Positions 26,274-33,317 of a DNA stretch of 51,217 bases are shown here, one piece after another (position 1 is the first letter of the stretch; every line of letters begins with the position of its first letter). Position numbers and translations under genes: made by a program. The stretch is from contig CAZEVO010000012.1 in the NCBI GenBank assembly GCA_964515235.1, forward strand, positions 1-51,217. The letters are read 5' to 3'. Under the pieces are notes generated by a model, which saw only the letters and a list, made by a program, of their open reading frames with translations, was not told where the DNA came from and searched no databases. The DNA is from OPU3-GD-OMZ sp964515235 (lineage in GTDB: Bacteria; Pseudomonadota; Gammaproteobacteria; Methylococcales; Methylomonadaceae).

Positions 26274-26726
26274 CTATTCAGCGGCAAAATTAATGATTTG
26301 CTGTACTTTATTGTTCATCATGACTGAAAATTTATTTAACGCTGAATTAGTGGTGTTTGTTGGTAAAAGACGAGATTTTATAATAACTTTTCCTGCATAG
26401 GTATAGGTTACGACATTACAGGGCATATAGCGAATAGCATGAGGAGAAAGTTTTAGTAATTTCTTTGCATGCGTTAGATTACAATATTGAATAGTATCGT
26501 ATTCCGGAAAAGAGATGTTTTCGCGTTCGCGGATGACTTTGCCGACACGACTGTGTCCGGTTATTCTGAAGTTTTGCTCTGTAATGGCGATTTCTAATTC
26601 GGCGAGAACATCCTCATAAGGTTTCATAGTTTCCACTTGATAGTACTGTACTGTTTCGGTGGTTGCTAGCAAGCTACAAGCTGGTTGAAAGAGTGCTAGT
26701 GAAAAAATTAGTAGAAACCTGAACAT
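26274..26726 (-). CDS. Secreted DUF302 domain protein
   Basis: From the ATG at 26726 the protein has 150 aa and a signal peptide MFRFLLIFSLALFQPAC; Cys17 could be lipidated although the lipobox is weak. The mature part fits the small alpha-beta DUF302 fold, with AELEIAITEQNFRITGHSRVG, then IQYCNLTHAKKLLKLSP and a closing MPCNVVTYTY strand. DUF302 proteins are mostly periplasmic and of unknown role. A TTG at 26768 is in frame but would hide the signal peptide. It shares a transcript with the Cys lipoprotein and is divergent from mobA, with only about 50 bp between them. Confidence 0.75.
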   Translation of the reverse strand: MFRFLLIFSLALFQPACSLLATTETVQYYQVETMKPYEDVLAELEIAITEQNFRITGHSRVGKVIRERENISFPEYDTIQYCNLTHAKKLLKLSPHAIRYMPCNVVTYTYAGKVIIKSRLLPTNTTNSALNKFSVMMNNKVQQIINFAAE

Positions 26727-26779
26727 CTTTGAATTCACATGAAATAGAATAGGATTATTTGAAAGCAAAGCTTATCATT

Positions 26780-27373
26780 ATGACTAATCAAACAAAAGTC
26801 ACAGGGGCGATTTTAGCAGGTGGCTTAGCCCGTCGGATGGGCTTGAATCAAGATAAGGGACTTATTATTTTTCGAGGCCAACCGATGGTAACCTATGCGT
26901 TGACCGCAATGAAAGGGGTTGCCGAATCTGTAGTTATTAATGCTAATCGAAATATTCAGTTATATCAACGTTTTGGGGTGCCTGTTATTAGCGATGAGAC
27001 ATTAACTTTTGATGGGCCTTTGGCGGGGGTTTTCTCAGTTATGACGACATGTGATTCTAAAATATTAATCGTGATGCCTTGTGATAGCCCTTTAATTAAA
27101 AGCAGTCATTTAGAGAAATTAAAGCAGGCATTGATTGGTTCGAATTATGAAATAGCGGTGGCGCATGATGGGCAACGGATGCATCCGGTTTTTTTAGCGT
27201 TAAAGACAGAGTTGGCTGGTAGCCTTCGGTTATTTTTATCTGAAGGACAGCGAAAGATTGATCTTTGGTTGCAACAGCATGCTTTAGTGGAAGTGGATTT
27301 TAGTGATGAGCCTGAGGCCTTTTGTAATATTAATACCGTTGATGAGTTAGTGCATCTTGAGGAGGTTAAGTGA
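26780..27373 (+). CDS. mobA: Molybdenum cofactor guanylyltransferase
   Basis: MobA adds GMP to molybdopterin to make the guanine dinucleotide cofactor used by formate dehydrogenases and other DMSO-reductase-family enzymes. The 197-aa protein has the nucleotidyltransferase signature TGAILAGGLARRMG followed by DKGLI, then DGPLAGVFSVM and VMPCDSPLI, with a C-terminal NINTVDEL. A TTG at 26759 is in frame, but the ATG at 26780 fits the family start. The stop overlaps the GTG of fdhD by 4 bp, so the two genes form one unit. Confidence 0.93.
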   Translation: MTNQTKVTGAILAGGLARRMGLNQDKGLIIFRGQPMVTYALTAMKGVAESVVINANRNIQLYQRFGVPVISDETLTFDGPLAGVFSVMTTCDSKILIVMPCDSPLIKSSHLEKLKQALIGSNYEIAVAHDGQRMHPVFLALKTELAGSLRLFLSEGQRKIDLWLQQHALVEVDFSDEPEAFCNINTVDELVHLEEVK

Positions 27374-28233
27374 CAGACCAGTCGTTTAAGCCAGAAATGA
27401 CAATGGCAGGGCTTAGCCATTCGGAGCAAGTGCCGTGTTTTGATGAACGAGGACAAGCGCAAGAGATTTATTTGGTGGGGGAGCGTGCATTAACGATTTA
27501 TGTGGATAGACAGGAAATTGTTACCCTGATGACGATTGGCTCACATCCTGAGTTGTTAACCTTGGGCTATTTAAAAAACCAAGGTTTTTTTGAGCATTTA
27601 ACTGAACTTAGAGTTGTTCAGGTAGATTGGGAAACGGAGGCGGTGGCCGTTGTTAGTGCGCAGTCAGAGAGTGATTTTTCGGAGCAGATGAAGCAGCGGA
27701 CGGTAACTACTGGGTGTGGACAAGGAACGGTATTTGGTCGTTTGATGGAGAAATTGCAGAAAATCAAGGTGCCCGGCGTTAAGGTGAAACAGTCGATATT
27801 GTATGCCATGTTAGCTGAAGTATCTGCTTATAATGAAGTTTATAAGCAGTCAGGGGCAGTACATGGCTGTGCGATATGTGAAGGGAGCCGTATTGAGTTA
27901 TTTGTTGAGGATGTTGGGCGTCATAATGCAGTTGATGCCATAGCGGGTTATATGTGGCTGAATAATATTTCTGGAAGCAATAAAATTTTTTATACGACTG
28001 GAAGGTTAACCTCTGAAATGGTGATTAAGGTGACTCAAATGGGTATTCCTATTTTATTGTCTCGTTCAGGGACGACTCAGATGGGTTTGGCTATGGCTCA
28101 ACAAGCTGGCGTGACATTAATTTCTAGAGCCAAAGGGCAGCGATTTTTGGTGTTGAATGGCGCCGACAAGGTCATTTTTGATGCAGTGCCTGAGCCCCGT
28201 CGTAAAAATGACCGTCATGGTGTTTTAAGGTAA
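27370..28233 (+). CDS. fdhD: Formate dehydrogenase accessory sulfurtransferase FdhD
   Basis: FdhD passes sulfur from IscS to the molybdenum cofactor of formate dehydrogenase. The 287-aa protein has SHPELLTLGYLKNQG, EDVGRHNAVDAIAGY, IFYTTGRLTSEMV and SRSGTTQMGLAMA, all conserved in the family. The GTG start has a strong SD (GAGGAGG). The E. coli CXXC loop is replaced by TTGCGQG with one cysteine (Cys116), while a different CXXC appears at HGCAICEG (Cys167, Cys170). The mobA-fdhD pair implies a molybdenum- or tungsten-dependent formate dehydrogenase elsewhere in the genome. Confidence 0.93.
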   Translation: MTDQSFKPEMTMAGLSHSEQVPCFDERGQAQEIYLVGERALTIYVDRQEIVTLMTIGSHPELLTLGYLKNQGFFEHLTELRVVQVDWETEAVAVVSAQSESDFSEQMKQRTVTTGCGQGTVFGRLMEKLQKIKVPGVKVKQSILYAMLAEVSAYNEVYKQSGAVHGCAICEGSRIELFVEDVGRHNAVDAIAGYMWLNNISGSNKIFYTTGRLTSEMVIKVTQMGIPILLSRSGTTQMGLAMAQQAGVTLISRAKGQRFLVLNGADKVIFDAVPEPRRKNDRHGVLR

Positions 28234-28249
28234 GTTGAATTTAGAAATT

Positions 28250-29122
28250 TTATGGTTTTCTCAATGCTGCAATACGGTCTGCTATTGGTGGGTGACTCTG
28301 GAATAAAGGGTTCAGGTGTCGTCCCTTGATTCCGAAGGCGGCTAATTCGTTTGGCATTGTTTTGGGTTCACTGGTTTTTTGTAGGGCTTGTAGTGCACTA
28401 ATCATTTTTTGTCGGCTGGCTAATTGAGCGCCGCCAGCATCGGCTTTAAATTCACGATGACGAGAAAACCACATGACGATCATGGTGGCCAGAATAGATA
28501 AGGCGATTTGGGCAATAATTTGAGTGACATAGTAAGCCGGGCCAAAACCACGTTCCGTTTTAAAGACGATGCGATCCACCAAGTGACCAATGATTGAAGC
28601 AAAGAAGAAAACAAAGGTATTCACAATACCTTGTAGTAGAGTCATAGTAACCATATCGCCATTGGCGATATGACTGATCTCATGACCTAGTACCGCTTCA
28701 GTTTCATCGCGATTAAGCGCGGCTAATAACCCGCTACTAACCGCGACTAAGGCATTGTTTTTATTCATACCTGTAGCAAAGGCATTAACTTCATCGCTGT
28801 TGAAAATAGCAATTTCGGGTTTGTTGATACCGGCCAGTTGAGATTGTTTGTCAATGGTTTGGTGAAGCCATTTTTCAGTCGCGTTATTGGGGGATGTAAT
28901 CATGTTCAGCCGCATCGTTCTTTTTGCGAGTGATTTGGACATTAGCAGGGAAATGACAGAACCACTCATGCCAATAATGGCAGAGGCAATCAGTAGAGAG
29001 GGGTAGTGGAGATTAATCCCTTGTTGATCTAGCATTCCTTGAAGACCTAAAAGACTAAAAGTAAGACTAATAACTAACAAGATAGCGGCATTGGTTAGAA
29101 GGAATAGTAATATTCTTGTCAT
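28250..29122 (-). CDS. htpX: Membrane zinc protease HtpX
   Basis: HtpX is a heat-inducible M48 metalloprotease that helps FtsH in membrane-protein quality control. The 290-aa protein has two N-terminal helices (about 4-25 and 42-62), the zinc motif HEISH (147-151) with VLGHEISHIANGD, two further helices, and SRHREFKADAGGAQLA with the third zinc ligand. The C-terminal HPPIADRIAAL is typical. A near-consensus sigma-32 promoter lies 37 bp upstream. A reasonable SD (AAAGGT) precedes the ATG. Confidence 0.96.
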   Translation of the reverse strand: MTRILLFLLTNAAILLVISLTFSLLGLQGMLDQQGINLHYPSLLIASAIIGMSGSVISLLMSKSLAKRTMRLNMITSPNNATEKWLHQTIDKQSQLAGINKPEIAIFNSDEVNAFATGMNKNNALVAVSSGLLAALNRDETEAVLGHEISHIANGDMVTMTLLQGIVNTFVFFFASIIGHLVDRIVFKTERGFGPAYYVTQIIAQIALSILATMIVMWFSRHREFKADAGGAQLASRQKMISALQALQKTSEPKTMPNELAAFGIKGRHLNPLFQSHPPIADRIAALRKP

Positions 29123-29158
29123 GTGGCTGACCTTTTTGTTGAGGTAGAGTTATCTTTG

Positions 29159-29186
29159 ATATGGGGCCAGTGCTTAGAAAATCAAG
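29159..29186 (-). promoter_or_regulatory. Sigma-32 (RpoH) promoter of htpX
   Basis: On the minus strand CTTGATT (29186-29180), a 13-bp spacer and CCCCATAT (29166-29159) match the heat-shock consensus. The -10 element is perfect and the -35 differs at two positions. The htpX start lies 36 bp downstream. htpX is a known heat-shock gene. Confidence 0.75.
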
Positions 29187-29226
29187 CCGGTAAATGGAAT
29201 ATACAAGCTTAGGTTCAGGAGGTGAT

Positions 29227-29841
29227 ATGTCTAAAATACGAAAAAAGATTAATGTCATTGACGAGGAATATTTATATCAGGGGTTTCTTAGGGTAAAGCG
29301 TATTAGGTTGCAGCATACTTTATTTCAAGGGGGATGGAGTAATAAGATTGATCGTGAATTGATTGAGCGCGATGATTGTGTTGCTGTTTTGCTTTATGAT
29401 CCAGATCTTGATTCAGTGGTGCTTATTGAGCAATTTCGCGTGGGGGCCTTGGGTTATTCTAAGACGCCTTGGCTAGTAGAAATTGTAGCTGGTATTGTTG
29501 AGTCTGGCGAAAGTTTTGAAGAAGTTGCGTACAGAGAAACGGAAGAAGAAGCTGGCTGTGCTATTACAGAACTCCGTTATATTTGTGAATATTTTAGTTC
29601 GCCGGGAGCGCTTTCCGAACGAATGACCTTGTTCTGTGGTCGGGTAGATTCCTCTAAGGTGGGAGGTGTTTATGGTGTTTTAGCTGAGAATGAAGATATT
29701 AACGTACGGGTTATGCCTTTTGATGAGGCGATTGAATTAATGAAACTAGGCAAGGTTGATTCTGCAACACCCATCATTGCGCTGCAATGGTTGGCATTGA
29801 ATAAAGAGCAGTTACAACATGAATGGGGTGTTGGTAACTAA
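29227..29841 (+). CDS. nudF: Nudix hydrolase, ADP-ribose pyrophosphatase type
   Basis: This enzyme likely splits ADP-ribose into AMP and ribose 5-phosphate. From the ATG at 29227 the protein has 204 aa. The Nudix box runs about 89-111 (GIVESGESFEE...RETEEEAG). Upstream are LIEQFRVGAL and WLVEIVAG and downstream ERMTLFCGRVD, all typical of the NudF/ADPRase group. A near-perfect SD (AGGAGGTGAT) stands right before this ATG and settles the start against an in-frame ATG at 29194. It is convergent with nadB, 7 bp apart. Confidence 0.9.
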   Translation: MSKIRKKINVIDEEYLYQGFLRVKRIRLQHTLFQGGWSNKIDRELIERDDCVAVLLYDPDLDSVVLIEQFRVGALGYSKTPWLVEIVAGIVESGESFEEVAYRETEEEAGCAITELRYICEYFSSPGALSERMTLFCGRVDSSKVGGVYGVLAENEDINVRVMPFDEAIELMKLGKVDSATPIIALQWLALNKEQLQHEWGVGN

Positions 29842-29855
29842 AAACGCCTTAGTTA
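29835..29855. terminator. Bidirectional hairpin built from two stop codons
   Basis: TAACTAA (29835-29841) and TTAGTTA (29849-29855) pair perfectly around a 7-nt loop. The TAA stop of the Nudix gene lies in the left arm and the stop of the convergent nadB gene lies in the right arm. No T-run follows, so termination strength is uncertain; it may instead protect both 3' ends. Confidence 0.4.
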
Positions 29856-31510
29856 TCTTCCGTAAAAATAGCGCTGTACTGCTTTGGAGTCAGTATTGTG
29901 TTTTTGGCTGCTGTACGGTTGTCTTGCTCTGGGTAGTCTTGGTTGTAATGGAGTCCACGGCTTTCTTTTCGTTGTTGAGCGCTTATGATAATCAGTTCTG
30001 CCACAATAACGAGATTGCGCAATTCAAGGAGATCACTCGTTATGGTGAAATCGCTGTAATATTCATGAATTTCTGCTTTTAATAATTTGATTCGTTCAAG
30101 CGCGCGATGTAGCCTTTTATCTGAACGTACGATTCCAACATAATCCCACATGACACGACGAATTTCATCCCAGTTATGGGCAATGACAACTTCCTCATTC
30201 GATTTAGCAACTTGTGATTCATCCCAAGGTTGGATGGCAGTTGGCATGGCTCTGTTTGGTAGCTCCGAGAGAATGCTTTCAGCAGCCTGGTTTGCAAAAA
30301 CGAGGCATTCTAGGAGAGAGTTACTTGCCATTCGGTTAGCGCCATGAAGTCCGGTACAGGCGACTTCACCAATGGCATAAAGGCCTGGGACATCGGTTTT
30401 ACTCGAACTATCCGTGATAATGCCGCCGCAAGTATAGTGTGCTGCTGGGACTACGGGTATTTTTTGCGTGGTAATATCGATATTAAATTTTAAGCATTGC
30501 TGATAAATATTTGGGAAATTATCTTGGATAAATTCAGGTGTTTTATGAGTGATATCGAGATAGACAAAATCGATGCCGTATTTTTTTATTTGGTGATCAA
30601 TCGCGCGGGCAACAATGTCCCGTGGAGCAAGTTCCTCGCGGCTATCGAATAAGTGCATAAATGGCTCGCCGCTGGGAAGTAAAAGTTTAGCGCCTTCCCC
30701 CCGAATAGCTTCACTAATTAAAAATGAGCGGGCATCAGGATGGTACAGGCATGTTGGATGAAATTGCATGAATTCCATGTTGGCGATGCGGCAGCCTGCA
30801 CGCCATGCGAGTGATAAGCCATCACCAGTCGTAATATCTGGGTTACTGGTATAAAGGTAGACCTTGTTTGCTCCGCCGGTTGCCAGAATAACAACTCGTG
30901 CCGAAATAGGGGTTACTGCATTGTTTTGGGTATCAAGAGCATATGCACCAACGATATGGCCATTAGGGAATTGACGAGATTTAGTGCTGACTAAATCAAT
31001 CGCATTATGGTGTTCTAAGAGCGTGATATTAGTATGTAGTTGTGCTCGCTCTATAAGAGTTGAAATGACAGACTTTCCTGTTGCATCAGCTGCATGAACA
31101 ATGCGACGATGGGAATGCCCACCTTCACGATTTAAATGTAGGCGAGGTGAGTCTTGAGTGCAGCCGGGTTCGTGAGTGAAAGAAACACCTTGATTAATAA
31201 GCCATTCGATACTTTGTCTTCCCTGATTGACAGTCAAAGAAACAATATCGCGGTCACATAAGCCCTCGCCAGTTTTAACGGTGTCTTCAATATGGGAATT
31301 GATAGAGTCGGCATTGTCGAAGACAGCTGAAATGCCGCCTTGTGCATATAACGTGTTACTTTCTTCGGCGGTTAATTTTGATAATACGGTGATTTTATAG
31401 TGGTCGGCGAGTTTAAGTGCTAAGGTTAATCCAGCGCCTCCACTCCCGATAATGAGGACATCTGTATAGCGAGTGGCGTATGAATCAGTCAAGGTCAGAA
31501 ATCTCGTCAA
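29849..31510 (-). CDS. nadB: L-aspartate oxidase
   Basis: NadB oxidises aspartate to iminoaspartate with FAD, the first step of de novo NAD synthesis. The 553-aa protein has the FAD fold VLIIGSGGAGLTLAL, LYAQGGISA, GGHSHRRIVHAADATGK with the active-site Arg, QFHPTCLYH, and GANRMASNSLLECLVF. No ATG exists near the expected N-terminus. The open frame begins with a TTG at 31510, and another TTG lies six codons on at 31492; neither has a clear SD. The nadB-rpoE divergent order is common in gammaproteobacteria. Confidence 0.94.
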   Translation of the reverse strand: MTRFLTLTDSYATRYTDVLIIGSGGAGLTLALKLADHYKITVLSKLTAEESNTLYAQGGISAVFDNADSINSHIEDTVKTGEGLCDRDIVSLTVNQGRQSIEWLINQGVSFTHEPGCTQDSPRLHLNREGGHSHRRIVHAADATGKSVISTLIERAQLHTNITLLEHHNAIDLVSTKSRQFPNGHIVGAYALDTQNNAVTPISARVVILATGGANKVYLYTSNPDITTGDGLSLAWRAGCRIANMEFMQFHPTCLYHPDARSFLISEAIRGEGAKLLLPSGEPFMHLFDSREELAPRDIVARAIDHQIKKYGIDFVYLDITHKTPEFIQDNFPNIYQQCLKFNIDITTQKIPVVPAAHYTCGGIITDSSSKTDVPGLYAIGEVACTGLHGANRMASNSLLECLVFANQAAESILSELPNRAMPTAIQPWDESQVAKSNEEVVIAHNWDEIRRVMWDYVGIVRSDKRLHRALERIKLLKAEIHEYYSDFTITSDLLELRNLVIVAELIIISAQQRKESRGLHYNQDYPEQDNRTAAKNTILTPKQYSAIFTEDN

Positions 31511-31613
31511 AGAGCTGATGAAAATATAAAGAGGGTTTTTAACTAAAAACTATGAGGATAATACCTTTTTTATGGTGTAATTGGAAAAGTAATAAATAAG
31601 AATTAAGAGAAAT

Positions 31614-31641
31614 AGAACTTATGAATTGGTTTTCTGTCTCT
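31614..31641 (+). promoter_or_regulatory. Sigma-E-type promoter of the rpoE cluster
   Basis: AGAACTT (31614-31620), a 16-bp spacer and TCTCT (31637-31641) resemble the sigma-E consensus GGAACTT-N16-TCTNA. The promoter lies 20 bp before the rpoE ATG. Autoregulation of rpoE is the norm in the group. Confidence 0.55.
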
Positions 31642-31661
31642 TTAATCTAGAAAGGTGTGTT

Positions 31662-32255
31662 ATGCGGATACAGACAAAGACCAGTGATCAGGTTGATCAG
31701 GAATTTGTATCGCGAGTGCAGCGCGGTGATAAATCTGCTTATGATATGTTGGTTCGTAAGTACCAGTATCGGGTGACACAGTTGGTTAATCGCTATGTGA
31801 AGGATCCCAGTGAGGCGCAAGATGTTGCACAAGAGGCTTTTATTAAAGCATATCGGGCGTTAAGTCGTTTTAGAGGTGATAGTGCTTTTTATACATGGCT
31901 GTATAGAATAGCAATTAATACGGCTAAAAATCATTTAGTTTCTAGGGCGCGCCGATCATCGAATAATGAAGTCGATTTTCAGGAAGCAGAACACGGTGTC
32001 AGTAGTGTGCAACTGTGTAATTTGGATACCCCGGACAAACTTTTGTTGAATGATGAAATTATTGCCAATATTCAGCAGACTATTGATGAATTGCCGGAGA
32101 ATATGCGAGAAGTCATTATTTTACGTGAGCTTGAAGGCTTGAGTTATGAGGCGATTGCCAAAACGCTTGATTGTCCTGTTGGAACTGTGAGGTCGAGAAT
32201 TTTTCGGGCACGTGAAGCGATTGATAAACGATTACAACCATTACTTGAAGGATAG
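31662..32255 (+). CDS. rpoE: RNA polymerase sigma factor RpoE (AlgU)
   Basis: This ECF sigma factor directs the envelope-stress response. From the ATG at 31662 the protein has 197 aa. Region 2 includes YDMLVRKYQYRV, DVAQEAFIKAYRAL and FYTWLYRIAINTAKN. Region 4 includes LPENMREVIILRELEG and the HTH SYEAIAKTLDCPVGTVRSRI. An SD (AAAGGTG) supports this start over an upstream in-frame alternative start at 31626. rseA follows 7 bp downstream and a sigma-E-like promoter stands upstream. Confidence 0.95.
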   Translation: MRIQTKTSDQVDQEFVSRVQRGDKSAYDMLVRKYQYRVTQLVNRYVKDPSEAQDVAQEAFIKAYRALSRFRGDSAFYTWLYRIAINTAKNHLVSRARRSSNNEVDFQEAEHGVSSVQLCNLDTPDKLLLNDEIIANIQQTIDELPENMREVIILRELEGLSYEAIAKTLDCPVGTVRSRIFRAREAIDKRLQPLLEG

Positions 32256-32262
32256 TTTTTTT

Positions 32263-32577
32263 ATGGATAAATTTATAAACGAAAAAATTTCACAATTTAT
32301 TGATGACGAATTAGGTGCTGATGAAGCAATTACTGTGCTTGAAAAGGTTGAACATGATGGTTGTTTTGAGGGAAAGCTGCGGCGCTATCATTTTATACGG
32401 AAGTTAATTCAGACTGAGGCACCTATTCGTATGGATGCTGACTTTGTTTCACGGGTTAATGACCGGATTCAGTCTGAACCTGAAATAGCGTTGCCTTTTT
32501 GGCGTCAAATTGACGCAGAGCAAATACTGACAATAGTATTGGTTATAGTTATGGCATCAGTACTTATGTTTTTGTAA
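32263..32577 (+). CDS. rseA: Short RseA/MucA anti-sigma factor
   Basis: RseA holds RpoE inactive at the membrane until regulated proteolysis frees it. The cytoplasmic N-domain (about 1-85) has EKISQFIDDELGADEA and LRRYHFIRKLI, as in the RseA_N family. A single membrane helix (about 88-104) ends at the stop. At 104 aa the protein is about half the usual length and has no periplasmic domain, where DegS cleaves and RseB binds in E. coli. No rseB follows. The ATG at 32263 fits the family start; the SD (GAAGGA) is about 11 bp upstream. Confidence 0.85.
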   Translation: MDKFINEKISQFIDDELGADEAITVLEKVEHDGCFEGKLRRYHFIRKLIQTEAPIRMDADFVSRVNDRIQSEPEIALPFWRQIDAEQILTIVLVIVMASVLMFL

Positions 32578-32624
32578 AGTCAGTTGATCAGTGTCGAAAT
32601 TTTATTTGTCGTGACAAGGCGGTT

Positions 32625-33068
32625 ATGATTGAGGAACGGGTTGTTGTTTCGAGAAAGACCGATAATCAGGTTTGGGTTAAAGGCTTGCCAGTTGCAAGCT
32701 GTGGCAATTGCCAGCAAAATACAGCTTGCTCAACGCCGTTAATTGAAAAGTTTTTGCAGAAACGAGAAATTCCTGTAGAGACAGATTTAGTGTTGGAATC
32801 AGGTGATCAGGTAATTGTTGCGATTCATGAAAATGATTTGCTTAAAGGTTCAGTTGTGCTTTATTTGCTTCCTATTGCCGCACTGTTGGCCGGTGCTGGT
32901 TTGGGTGATTGGGTCGGTGGCTATTTTCTTGGGCTCAGTCCCGATGTCCTCATGTGTATTTCAGGATCGATATCATTTTTTTTAGCATTGTTTTTAATTC
33001 GTTCAAGTCTTCAATCATTCTTTTATAAGTCTTTTCCAAAACCAGTTGTTATTCGAAAAGTTAATTGA
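32625..33068 (+). CDS. rseC: RseC/MucC family membrane protein
   Basis: RseC modulates sigma-E and in some species helps reduce SoxR. The 147-aa protein has an N-terminal cysteine cluster (CGNCQQNTACS, about 26-36) preceded by IEERVVVSR. Two membrane helices (about 78-95 and 103-122) and a basic tail follow. It lies 47 bp after rseA, in the place held by mucB-mucC in Pseudomonas. The usual rseB is missing between them. Confidence 0.9.
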   Translation: MIEERVVVSRKTDNQVWVKGLPVASCGNCQQNTACSTPLIEKFLQKREIPVETDLVLESGDQVIVAIHENDLLKGSVVLYLLPIAALLAGAGLGDWVGGYFLGLSPDVLMCISGSISFFLALFLIRSSLQSFFYKSFPKPVVIRKVN

Positions 33069-33317
33069 TTTTTAAGAGAGTGATATTAAAACGCGGGTCG
33101 TAAAAGCCAAGCCATAGCCCAAAGTTTTTTCTTGTGATTTAGCAAAACACCCCAATACTTATTTGGTATGTGTGAGCAGTCTGCATGGTTTGAAAGGTGC
33201 TTAGAGTCGCGTTGGGTTGCAAATATTAAAGCGTTCTTATTCGTTTGCGTATAGTACAGAGGATTTATTTTTTTTAAAAATTTGGTGCATAGGCGTATCC
33301 ATAAACATGAGGTTGAG

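Noticed and set aside
26727..26768. Longer N-terminus of the DUF302 protein from a TTG at 26768
   Set aside because: It would place 14 polar residues before the signal peptide; the ATG at 26726 gives a normal export signal.
33069..33317. Sigma-E promoter before mucD
   Set aside because: Only an ACTT with a 19-bp spacer to TCTG was found; the spacing is too long and the match too poor.
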